Shown here: piece by piece, positions 45,618 through 52,403 of the stretch
Position numbering within the stretch: the stretch's first letter is position 1
How the letters are laid out: each line of letters begins with the position of its first letter
Assembly: GCF_000708595.2 (NCBI RefSeq)
Contig: NZ_JARP01000008.1
Coordinates: forward strand, 1-64,000
Direction: 5' to 3'
DNA: 64,000 nt
Source of the DNA: Flavobacterium sp. KJJ
GTDB taxonomy: Bacteria; Bacteroidota; Bacteroidia; Flavobacteriales; Flavobacteriaceae
The notes under the pieces: generated by a model
Database searches by the model: none
Told to the model about the DNA's origin: nothing
What the model saw: the letters and a program-made list of their open reading frames with translations, nothing else
Program-made: the position numbers and the translations under genes

Positions 45618-45743
45618 GTTTGTCATTTCGATCCCGAGGCTTCGGGAGAGAAATCACACAAGAAACTCCGCAATATATATTCCCAATCTTTGTCGATATA
45701 CGTGCGATTTCTCTCCCGAAGCCTCGGGATCGAAATGACAAAC
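45618..45743. repeat. Palindromic element, copy A
   Basis: Perfect 38-base inverted repeat: left arm 45618-45655 and right arm 45706-45743, each containing TCCCGAGGCTTCGGGA or its complement. The 50-base centre begins ACACAAGAAACTCCGCAAT. The right arm reaches to just before the GIY-YIG gene. Confidence 0.92.
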
Positions 45744-45776
45744 AAAAATAAATACGTATATTCGTACAAAAACAAA

Positions 45777-46094
45777 ATGCTAAACCCGCAAATTGGCTTT
45801 CACAGTTATTACATTTATATTATAACTAATGAGCATCGAACAACCTTTTACATTGGTGTTACTAATAACCTGAAACAAAGACTTTTAAAACATAAAGAAA
45901 ACATAGACTTAAATATTAATAGTTTTGCTGCAAAATATAATATACAGTTTTTAGTTTACTACGAAAAATTCAGTTGGATACAAGAAGCAATTGCGCGAGA
46001 AAAAGAATTAAAAAAATGGAGAAGAGATAAAAAAATTGATTTGATAAGAAGTTTTAATGAAAATTTTGAATTTCTTAATTTTCATTTCGAGTAG
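45777..46094 (+). CDS. GIY-YIG nuclease, solitary
   Basis: From the ATG at 45777 (MLNPQIGFHSYYIYIITNEH) 105 residues; an in-frame ATG at 45735 lies inside the palindrome arm, and TATATTCG at 45757-45764 may be the -7 box for the shorter version. Motifs: YYIYII (GIY strand), FYIGVTNNLKQRLLKHK (YIG with the Arg), and REKELKKWRRDKKIDLI with the catalytic Glu in the AIAREKEL helix. This is the small single-domain URI type. Both sides carry copies of the same palindromic element, which suggests gene and repeats belong together. Confidence 0.8.
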   Translation: MLNPQIGFHSYYIYIITNEHRTTFYIGVTNNLKQRLLKHKENIDLNINSFAAKYNIQFLVYYEKFSWIQEAIAREKELKKWRRDKKIDLIRSFNENFEFLNFHFE

Positions 46095-46116
46095 CAACTT
46101 AAATTTTAATCCGTCA

Positions 46117-46240
46117 TTGTCATTTCGATCCCGAGAATTCGGGAGAGAAATCACACAAGAAACTCCGCAATACAAATCATCAATCTTTGTCGATATACGC
46201 GTGTGATTTCTCTCCCGAAGCCTCGGGATCGAAATGACAA
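46117..46240. repeat. Palindromic element, copy B
   Basis: Left arm 46117-46156 and right arm 46201-46240 match at 38 of 40 positions. Arms and centre (ACACAAGAAACTCCGCAAT, then CAATCTTTGTCGATATACG) are nearly identical to copy A and in the same orientation. Confidence 0.92.
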
Positions 46241-46324
46241 ACTTTACGTGTTGACTGATAATTAAAAAAATGCAAGACCAGTTTTGATCTTGCATTTTTT
46301 GTAACTTCATAAATGTAAAAAAAA

Positions 46325-46873
46325 CTACACAGTCTGACGCTCGTGTTTTCCTTCTTTTATTTCTTCCACCATTTTTTTATTAAAAGCGGGCAAATCATTA
46401 GGGTTTCGGCTGGTTACTAAACCATTGTCTACGACTACTTCTGAGTCTTCCCACTGTGCTCCGGCATTTTGCAAATCTTTTTTAACAGAGAAGAACGAAG
46501 TTACTTTTCGACCTTGTAAAACATCAGCATTTACAAGAATTTGAGGTCCATGACAAATAGCTGCTACTGGTTTTTTACTTTCAAAAAAGGAACGTACAAA
46601 ATTTACTGCTCCCTCTTCTCTTCTTAATAAATCCGGATTTATAACGCCGCCAGGAAGAACCAAAGCATCGTAATCTGCTTCATTTGCCTGATCTAATACA
46701 ACATCAACATTATATTCTTTGCTCCAATTGCCGTCTTTCCAAGATTTGATAGTTCCTGATTTCAAACTGATGATATCTGCGTTCCAACCTTGCTCTTCTA
46801 GATAGGCTTTAGGAGATGATAATTCTGATTCTTCAAAACCGTCTGTGGCTAATATGGCTATATTCTTTTTCAT
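46325..46873 (-). CDS. DJ-1/PfpI family protein (YhbO/glyoxalase III-like)
   Basis: A 182-residue protein. Motifs: IAILATDGFEESELSSPKAY with the conserved Glu, DALVLPGGVINPDLLR, and the nucleophile elbow AAICHGPQILV with Cys near residue 106. C-terminal TSRNPNDLPAFNKKMVEEI is typical of the PfpI/YhbO subgroup. These are stress-linked proteins with protein deglycase, protease or glyoxalase activities assigned in different members. Ends close to copy B, transcribed towards it. Confidence 0.88.
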   Translation of the reverse strand: MKKNIAILATDGFEESELSSPKAYLEEQGWNADIISLKSGTIKSWKDGNWSKEYNVDVVLDQANEADYDALVLPGGVINPDLLRREEGAVNFVRSFFESKKPVAAICHGPQILVNADVLQGRKVTSFFSVKKDLQNAGAQWEDSEVVVDNGLVTSRNPNDLPAFNKKMVEEIKEGKHERQTV

Positions 46874-47162
46874 AATTTTAAATATTAAAATGTTATTAAT
46901 TTGATTTTAGTTAAAATTAGTTATTTCAGACAGCCAGTGAAAACAGACTATGTTAAACCTTTCTTTAATAAAAGTTAATTAATTGAAATTCAAATTATTA
47001 TTAAAAATTAAATTGAAATTATATAAAATTCATGTCAATTTAGTTTACTATTTTATAGGATCAAAGCTCAGAATAATTGTACAAAGTTAGTTAATGCGAG
47101 ATAATAAATAATTTTAGAAAATTAGAAATACAACCTCAATGAATTGTTTCAGCAAGCCCGCT

Positions 47163-47196
47163 CCGCAAAGTCTCCTGACTTAGCGTTTTTTTATAA
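47163..47196. terminator. Hairpin CGCAAAGTC/GACTTAGCG with T-run
   Basis: Near-perfect stem with TCCT loop then seven T. It is a close copy of the terminator at 47767 but lies upstream of the response regulator gene, where no rightward gene ends. See findings. Confidence 0.6.
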
Positions 47197-47306
47197 AGTG
47201 TTCTTATAATTAAAAATACAATGAAGTCTCCCTACTTTTTCTCATTCTATACATCATAAAAAATTGAATACCAGCATAAATAAACTACCTTCACCAAAAA
47301 ACACAA

Positions 47307-47732
47307 ATGAACAAAGCCGGCCCAATCATTATTATTGAAGACGATTTAGAAGATCAGGAAATCTTGAACGATGTTTTTAAAGACCTCAACTATAAAAATG
47401 AAGTCATCTTTTTTGGAGAAGGAGAAAAAGCACTAGAATATTTGACCAAGACAGAAGTCGAACCTTTTATTATTTTCTCTGATATCAATATGCCAAGGCT
47501 AAGCGGTATGGAACTGCGCGAAAAAATTCATCAAAACGAAGATTTACGATTAAAGTCGATTCCGTATTTATTTTTTTCTACAAGCGCCGAACAAAAGCAT
47601 GTTGTGGATGCTTATTCAAAATCTATTCAAGGATTTTTTGTAAAACCTTCAGATTATAGCGAAATAAAAGAAACTATTAAAATCATTGTAACTTATTGGC
47701 AGTCTTGCGTATCTCCCAACTATGTTAAATAA
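47307..47732 (+). CDS. Single-domain response regulator
   Basis: A 141-residue receiver-only protein: IIIIEDDLEDQEIL with acidic residues, phospho-acceptor in FIIFSDINMPRLSG, Ser/Thr in LFFSTSAEQ, and Lys in QGFFVKPSDYSE. The subtype (often called CheY-like, Rcp1-like) usually works with hybrid histidine kinases encoded elsewhere. No kinase nearby. A terminator follows at once. Confidence 0.85.
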   Translation: MNKAGPIIIIEDDLEDQEILNDVFKDLNYKNEVIFFGEGEKALEYLTKTEVEPFIIFSDINMPRLSGMELREKIHQNEDLRLKSIPYLFFSTSAEQKHVVDAYSKSIQGFFVKPSDYSEIKETIKIIVTYWQSCVSPNYVK

Positions 47733-47766
47733 GTAAGTGAAAAACGCACTGCAAAATCACACGCTG

Positions 47767-47796
47767 CGCAAAGTCTCCTGACTTTGCGTTTTTTTT
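47767..47796 (+). terminator. Terminator of the response regulator gene
   Basis: Perfect 9-bp stem CGCAAAGTC (47767-47775) and GACTTTGCG (47780-47788), TCCT loop and an eight-T run. Confidence 0.92.
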
Positions 47797-48000
47797 AATC
47801 TTAAAATTCTAAACGAATTAAAGTCTACTGACTTTTTTAAAAAATACGGCTTAGAATATTGAATTTTAATTCTTTTTAACTCCAATTCTGAGGCATTTGC
47901 AAAGCCACTAAAAAAGGCCAACTTCACAATTAAAAACTTATTTATCAGATACTTTACTATATTATTTTTACTCGTTTCTAAAAAATAATAGCTGAAAAAT

Positions 48001-48044
48001 TTGCGAAACCGAATAGTTGCATTTATATTTGCAACCAATTGGTT
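48001..48044 (+). promoter_or_regulatory. Promoter and ArsR operator of the VOC-ArsR-AHSA1 operon
   Basis: TTG at 48001-48003, 20-base spacer, TATATTTG at 48024-48031, then the 12-base palindrome AACCAATTGGTT at 48033-48044 across the expected start site. ATG follows at 48074. The ArsR protein in the operon is the probable ligand. Confidence 0.78.
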
Positions 48045-48073
48045 TCTTAAATATTAATTTTAAAACAGAATTT

Positions 48074-48505
48074 ATGGCACGTATTAATCCTTACATTCAT
48101 TTTAACGGAAATGCCGAAGAAGCATTTACATTTTATAAATCGGTTTTTGGCGGAACGTTTTCAAAGATTTCCCGTTACAAAGACATAGCAAGCGATGAAT
48201 ATCCTATTCCAGAAAATGATGCCCAGAGAATCATGCATATTGCCCTGCCCATCAGCAAAGATAATTTGTTAATGGCAAGTGACACTTTAACAAGTATGGG
48301 AGAGGTAATGGAAACCGACAATAGATATACGGTTTTTATTAGCGTAGAAAGCCAGGAAGAAGCCGTTAAATTATTCGTCGGACTTTCGAATGGCGGTACC
48401 ATTGAAATGCCAATAAGTTATGGTCCTTCCGGAAATTACTTTGGTATGTTTGCTGATAAATTTGGCGTACAGTGGATGGTCGATTTTGATCCTAAAAACA
48501 CATGA
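48074..48505 (+). CDS. VOC family protein (PhnB-like)
   Basis: Start at ATG 48074 (MARINPYIHFNGNAEEAFTF) gives 143 residues; a longer frame would begin before the promoter's -7 box. PhnB/3-demethylubiquinone-9 methyltransferase-like vicinal-oxygen-chelate fold: FYKSVFGGTFSKI, MHIALPISKDNLLMASD, GGTIEMPISYGPSGNYFGMF, WMVDFDP. Reaction unknown. First gene of the operon with ArsR and AHSA1, a common trio. Stop overlaps the next start (ATGA). Confidence 0.87.
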   Translation: MARINPYIHFNGNAEEAFTFYKSVFGGTFSKISRYKDIASDEYPIPENDAQRIMHIALPISKDNLLMASDTLTSMGEVMETDNRYTVFISVESQEEAVKLFVGLSNGGTIEMPISYGPSGNYFGMFADKFGVQWMVDFDPKNT

Positions 48506-48822
48506 GGCGAGACATTTTTCAAGCTATTGCAGACCCAACAAGGCGATCAATTATTACACTAATTGCTCTTCAGTCTATGACGCCAAATGCCATTGCAGCG
48601 AATTTTGATACAACCCGACAGTCGATTTCAAAACATCTTCGCATACTCACAGAATGCGAAATTATAAAACAGGAACAACAAGGAAGAGAAATTTATTATT
48701 CCCTTCAAATTGAAAAAATGAAAGAAATTGATAAATGGCTGAACCAATTTAGAGAAATTTGGAAAACCGCTTTTAACCAGCTTGATGACGTATTATTAAC
48801 TATGAAAAACCAGAAAAAATGA
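48502..48822 (+). CDS. ArsR-family regulator
   Basis: A 106-residue winged-helix repressor: IFQAIADPTRRSIITLIAL, NAIAANFDTTRQSISKHLRI (recognition helix) and GREIYYSLQIEKMKEIDKWL. There is no metal-binding ELCV-type Cys motif, so it is not a metal sensor of the classical kind. It overlaps both neighbours by 4 bases and belongs to the SdpR-like group that is found with AHSA1 genes. The palindrome at 48033 is its likely operator. Confidence 0.88.
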   Translation: MRRDIFQAIADPTRRSIITLIALQSMTPNAIAANFDTTRQSISKHLRILTECEIIKQEQQGREIYYSLQIEKMKEIDKWLNQFREIWKTAFNQLDDVLLTMKNQKK

Positions 48823-49319
48823 AAAACGATTTGCTATTTGATTTTACCTTAGACAAACCATCAAAAACAGTATTTATAACACGCGAATTTGATGCAGCTT
48901 TGCCGTTAGTTTGGGATGCTTTTACGAAAGCAGAGCTTTTAGACCAATGGGTTGCACCAAAACCTTGGTCGGCCAGAACAAAACACATGAATTTTGAAGT
49001 TGGCGGAAGAAGATTTTATGCCATGGTGAGTCCTGAAGGACAAGAGCGCTGGTCGGTTCAGGAATTTACTTCTATAACGCCAAAAACCAATTTTAAAATG
49101 TACAATACATTTTCAGACGAAAATGAAAATCGTCAATTACCTGGTTCAGACTGGGATTATAATTTTAGCGAACAAAACGGAATAACAAAAGTAAAAATCA
49201 CTATTGTAAACGAATCTCTAGAACGTTTAGAAAAAATGATTGAAATGGGCTTTACAGAAGGATTTAAAATGAGTATCGATAACTTAGAAAAGTTATTAGA
49301 AACGCTATCTCAAAAATAA
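48819..49319 (+). CDS. SRPBCC/AHSA1-domain protein
   Basis: A 166-residue START-like ligand-binding fold: ITREFDAALPLVWDAFTKAELLDQWVAPKPW, NFEVGGRRFYAMVSPEG, ITKVKITIVNESLERLEKMI, GFTEGFKMSIDNLEKLLE. Family members bind hydrophobic ligands or cooperate with Hsp90 in other taxa; in this operon type a small-molecule response is likely. Coupled to ArsR by ATGA overlap. Confidence 0.87.
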   Translation: MKNDLLFDFTLDKPSKTVFITREFDAALPLVWDAFTKAELLDQWVAPKPWSARTKHMNFEVGGRRFYAMVSPEGQERWSVQEFTSITPKTNFKMYNTFSDENENRQLPGSDWDYNFSEQNGITKVKITIVNESLERLEKMIEMGFTEGFKMSIDNLEKLLETLSQK

Positions 49320-49404
49320 TTTAAAATAAATTACAGCAGCGCATTACTCCTTACAATTACTGTAATGTAAATAGGTTAAGAAGATCTTGGTTATTAATCA
49401 GCAT

Positions 49405-49848
49405 TTATTTTAAATCCTTCTTAATAACCAAATACTTCAAATCTGTATTTCCAACATTTTTAATTCCGTGTTCGACATTCGACGGACAGTAGAAGCTTGT
49501 ATTTGGTCCTGCTGTAACAGTTTTTCCGTCAAGGAAAAATTCGGCGGTTCCTTCTAAAATGTAGAAAAGTTCTTCTTCAATATGATGGTGCGGTGCGTGC
49601 GTTGATTTTCCGGGTTCGACAATACTCATTTTGAGTGTGTTTTCCTGAGTGAAGTTTTTATCGGCAAACCAATATTGATATCCTGATTTTGTTTTTGTGG
49701 CTTTGTCTAATTCAAAGTGATTGACACAGTTTTCGATTGTATATTGCTGTCCAGCTGGAGCAGTATCTTTCTTTGGTTCTTGTGAAAATGCAAACTGCTG
49801 AAAAAACAAAAATGCAATTGCTGTTTTTATAAGTGTTGTTGTTTTCAT
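49405..49848 (-). CDS. Secreted cupin-domain protein
   Basis: A 147-residue single-cupin protein with signal peptide 1-23 (FQQFAFSQ). Metal-binding motif HAPHHHIEEELFYILEG and second motif FYCPSNVEHGIKNVG are intact. Substrate unknown. Located convergent to the VOC operon. Confidence 0.8.
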   Translation of the reverse strand: MKTTTLIKTAIAFLFFQQFAFSQEPKKDTAPAGQQYTIENCVNHFELDKATKTKSGYQYWFADKNFTQENTLKMSIVEPGKSTHAPHHHIEEELFYILEGTAEFFLDGKTVTAGPNTSFYCPSNVEHGIKNVGNTDLKYLVIKKDLK

Positions 49849-50330
49849 TTTTTTATTGCAATGTTACGAAAAATGAAATTGCTAGAAAGTCTACAATTTA
49901 GTTCTACTGCTAAAAGTTTTTTTACTAAAGTGTGCAAAGCACTTTTTATTTTTAAACGTTGTTCTGCTCTCAGATTTCTGTGGCCTGATGCGTAATGCTG
50001 TATTTGTTTTTCTATTGGTTTATTAACTTATAAGAAAAAAACTTATTTTTAATACTGTTGATGAAATATCTGAACATTAAAATATTATAAAAAAGATATC
50101 TTCTTTCATAGTCCTCCCCGAAGTTTCAGGAGAAACTGAATCCTTTTATGTTGCCATTAAGCCTTGGTACACCATAAAAGATACAATCAATAGCGTGAAG
50201 ATCGTCTTAAAAGCACAAAATCCTCCACTTCTAAAAAAATATTATCATTCAAAAACCTTTATTTTACAGGGCTTTTGCAAGTTTTAGCAATACTCTATCG
50301 TACGATAAGAAAATATTATAACTAAATTGT
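49849..50330. other. Intergenic region, possible gene fragment at 50081-50286
   Basis: No complete gene. One rightward frame is open from 50081 to 50286 (contains PEVSGETESFYVAIKPWYTI) but has no ATG and no recognised family. It could be a decayed remnant or chance. Confidence 0.3.
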
Positions 50331-50331
50331 A

Positions 50332-50384
50332 TTGTAATCAGAAAAACGGCTGTATATTTGCCTAACGGTGTTAAACAATTTAAT
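50332..50384 (+). promoter_or_regulatory. tetR-type gene promoter with operator site 1
   Basis: TTG at 50332-50334, 18-base spacer, TATATTTG at 50353-50360, then palindrome TAACGGTGTTA (50363-50373) with tail AACAATTTAAT. The site lies on the transcription start, consistent with autorepression. Confidence 0.8.
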
Positions 50385-50395
50385 ACTCAAATAAA

Positions 50396-50989
50396 ATGGC
50401 TAGTAAAGATCGTATTTTAAGACAAAAAGAAGAGACAAGAAATAACATTCTTGGCGCTGCTTATGATATCGTAAAAGAAGAAGGCTGGAATGGTTTGAGT
50501 ATGCGAAAGATTGCTGACAAGATCGAATATACTGCTCCTATTATATATGAATACTTCTCGAATAAAGAAGCCATTTTATTAGAATTGACAGGAAAAGGGT
50601 TTATCAAACTAACCAAAGAATTGGAAAAAGCGAAAGCTAAGTTTGAAAAACCGGAAGAACAATTAGAAGCCATGTGGATGGCCTATTGGGATTTTGCTTT
50701 TACAGATACCGAAATGTATCAAGTAATGTTTGGTGTTCAAATGACTTGCTGTGCGCAGCGATGTTCGGCTCAAGAGGCACCTTACAAATTATTCACCGGA
50801 GTAATTGCTGAAATTATGAAAAACAGCAACCCTACTGACGAAGTTATTAAACAAAAATATTTTACTTTCTTTTCTGTCATTCACGGTTTGATTGCTATTA
50901 ACATTATCAACAAAAGTGACATTTTAGAAACGATCAACAATCAAATCTTAAAAGATGCGATTGGCGGAATCATCAAATCAATACAATAA
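50396..50989 (+). CDS. TetR-family repressor of the efflux operon
   Basis: A 197-residue regulator. N-terminal HTH: ILGAAYDIVKEEGWNGLSMRKIADKIEYTAPIIYEYFSNKEAILLE (residues about 18-63). The ligand domain has a C-terminal TetR_C-like helical bundle with a cluster of cysteines (TCCAQRCSAQE) that might respond to oxidants or electrophiles, though this is only inference. Located just upstream of MFP-RND-OMF genes; shares its operator motif with that operon's leader. Confidence 0.88.
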   Translation: MASKDRILRQKEETRNNILGAAYDIVKEEGWNGLSMRKIADKIEYTAPIIYEYFSNKEAILLELTGKGFIKLTKELEKAKAKFEKPEEQLEAMWMAYWDFAFTDTEMYQVMFGVQMTCCAQRCSAQEAPYKLFTGVIAEIMKNSNPTDEVIKQKYFTFFSVIHGLIAINIINKSDILETINNQILKDAIGGIIKSIQ

Positions 50990-51008
50990 AAAAATTTTCA
51001 ATTTCACT

Positions 51009-51167
51009 TAACAGTGTTAGAAAATTTAATAGAGTAATATAGAAGTTTTTTTTACTATTTTACTTAACAGTGATAAATAATTTAATACCAATTATGAAAT
51101 AGAATTGGAAGGCTTAATGATATAACCATTTTGGGCCAATTTACTTAACAACGTTAGATAATTTAAT
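51009..51167 (+). promoter_or_regulatory. Three TetR operator-like sites before the efflux operon
   Basis: Sites 2-4: TAACAGTGTTA (51009-51019), TAACAGTGATA (51065-51075) and TAACAACGTTA (51146-51156), each followed by an AT-rich tail ending ATTTAAT. The same 22-base pattern occurs at the tetR-type gene promoter. Confidence 0.78.
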
Positions 51168-51246
51168 TCAATTAAATATGAATTCCAGTAATGCCAGATT
51201 AACAAATATTTCAACTCAAAAGAATGTCCAACAAATTAAAACCAAT

Positions 51247-52392
51247 ATGAAAATGAAAAATGTAATTATAACCAGCTTTATTCTGGCACTTGTTCTAAGC
51301 AGCTGTGCCGATAAAACGCAAGCTCCTGCTCCTGCAGCGCCACTCCTGCCAGTAGCTTTAATAAAAATTGAAAACACGAATACTGATACTGAATATCCTG
51401 CCTCAATACAAGGAACAGTTGATGTTGAAATTCGTCCGCAGGTAAGTGGAAATCTAGACCGCGTTTTGGTAGATGAAGGTTCTTATGTATCAAAAGGACA
51501 ATCTTTATTCAAAATTAATGAGCGTCCGTTCCGCGAGCAGCTAAACAATGCATTGGCTAATCTTCATGCTTCTGAAGCGGCCTTAATAAACGCTCAATTA
51601 GAAGTAGACAAATTAACTCCTTTAGTACAAAACAAAGTAGTTTCAGACTATCAATTGAAAACAGCTAAAGCTTCTCAAAAAATTGCTGCTGCAAATATTG
51701 AACAAGCCAGAGCAATGGTCGAATCAGCCAAAATTAATTTAAGCTACACAAATGTTACGGCTCCAGTAAGTGGTTACATTGGAAGGTTGCCTAAAAAACA
51801 AGGAAGCTTAGTTTCTTCGAGCGATGTTGAACCATTAACCACATTATCTGACGTACATGAAGTTTTTGCTTACTTCTCTTTAGGAGAAACAGATTTCATC
51901 AACTTTAAAGCGCAATATGCCGGAAATTCTATTGGCGATAAAATCAAACACCTTCCTCCTGTTTCTTTAATCTTAGCTGATAACAATGCGTATCCGCAAA
52001 CTGGAAAAATTGATATGGTTGACGGTCAGTTCGACAAAACTACCGGAGCCATTACTCTAAGAGCGACTTTTCCAAACAAAAACGGAACGCTTCGTTCTGG
52101 AAATACAGGAAAAATTCGATTGGGAATTCAACACAACGATGCGATTTTAGTACCGCAGTCGGCTACTGTAGAAATGCAGGATAAAGTATTTGTTTTCACA
52201 GTAAGCAAGGATAATAAAGTAAACAAAATGCCAATTACAGTTGTGGGCAAAAGCGGTACTAATTATTTAATTAAAGACGGAGTAAAATCTGGCGACAGAA
52301 TTGTTTTAAGCGGTATCGACAAACTTCAGGAAGGACAGGTAATTCAGCCTGAAAATTCTTCTAAAGTTGCAGAAGTAATTAATCAAAAATAA
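51247..52392 (+). CDS. RND periplasmic adaptor (MFP), lipoprotein
   Basis: Start at 51247 gives 381 residues with lipoprotein signal (LALVLSSC, Cys19). The upstream ATG at 51178 adds 23 residues that lack signal character. AcrA-type features: two half lipoyl motifs (VEIRPQVSGNLDRVLVDEGSYVSKGQSLFKI and NLSYTNVTAPVSGYIGRLP), helical hairpin 100-160, barrel and membrane-proximal domains (GTLRSGNTGKIRLGIQHND). First gene of the second tripartite pump operon. Confidence 0.9.
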   Translation: MKMKNVIITSFILALVLSSCADKTQAPAPAAPLLPVALIKIENTNTDTEYPASIQGTVDVEIRPQVSGNLDRVLVDEGSYVSKGQSLFKINERPFREQLNNALANLHASEAALINAQLEVDKLTPLVQNKVVSDYQLKTAKASQKIAAANIEQARAMVESAKINLSYTNVTAPVSGYIGRLPKKQGSLVSSSDVEPLTTLSDVHEVFAYFSLGETDFINFKAQYAGNSIGDKIKHLPPVSLILADNNAYPQTGKIDMVDGQFDKTTGAITLRATFPNKNGTLRSGNTGKIRLGIQHNDAILVPQSATVEMQDKVFVFTVSKDNKVNKMPITVVGKSGTNYLIKDGVKSGDRIVLSGIDKLQEGQVIQPENSSKVAEVINQK

Positions 52393-52403
52393 TTAAAAGA
52401 GAA

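Noticed and set aside
46008..46310. Leftward 100-codon frame through palindrome copy B
   Set aside because: Runs antisense to the GIY-YIG gene and its Arg-rich sequence comes from the palindrome arms.
47757..48038. Leftward 93-codon frame
   Set aside because: Covers a terminator and the VOC operon promoter; no recognisable domain.
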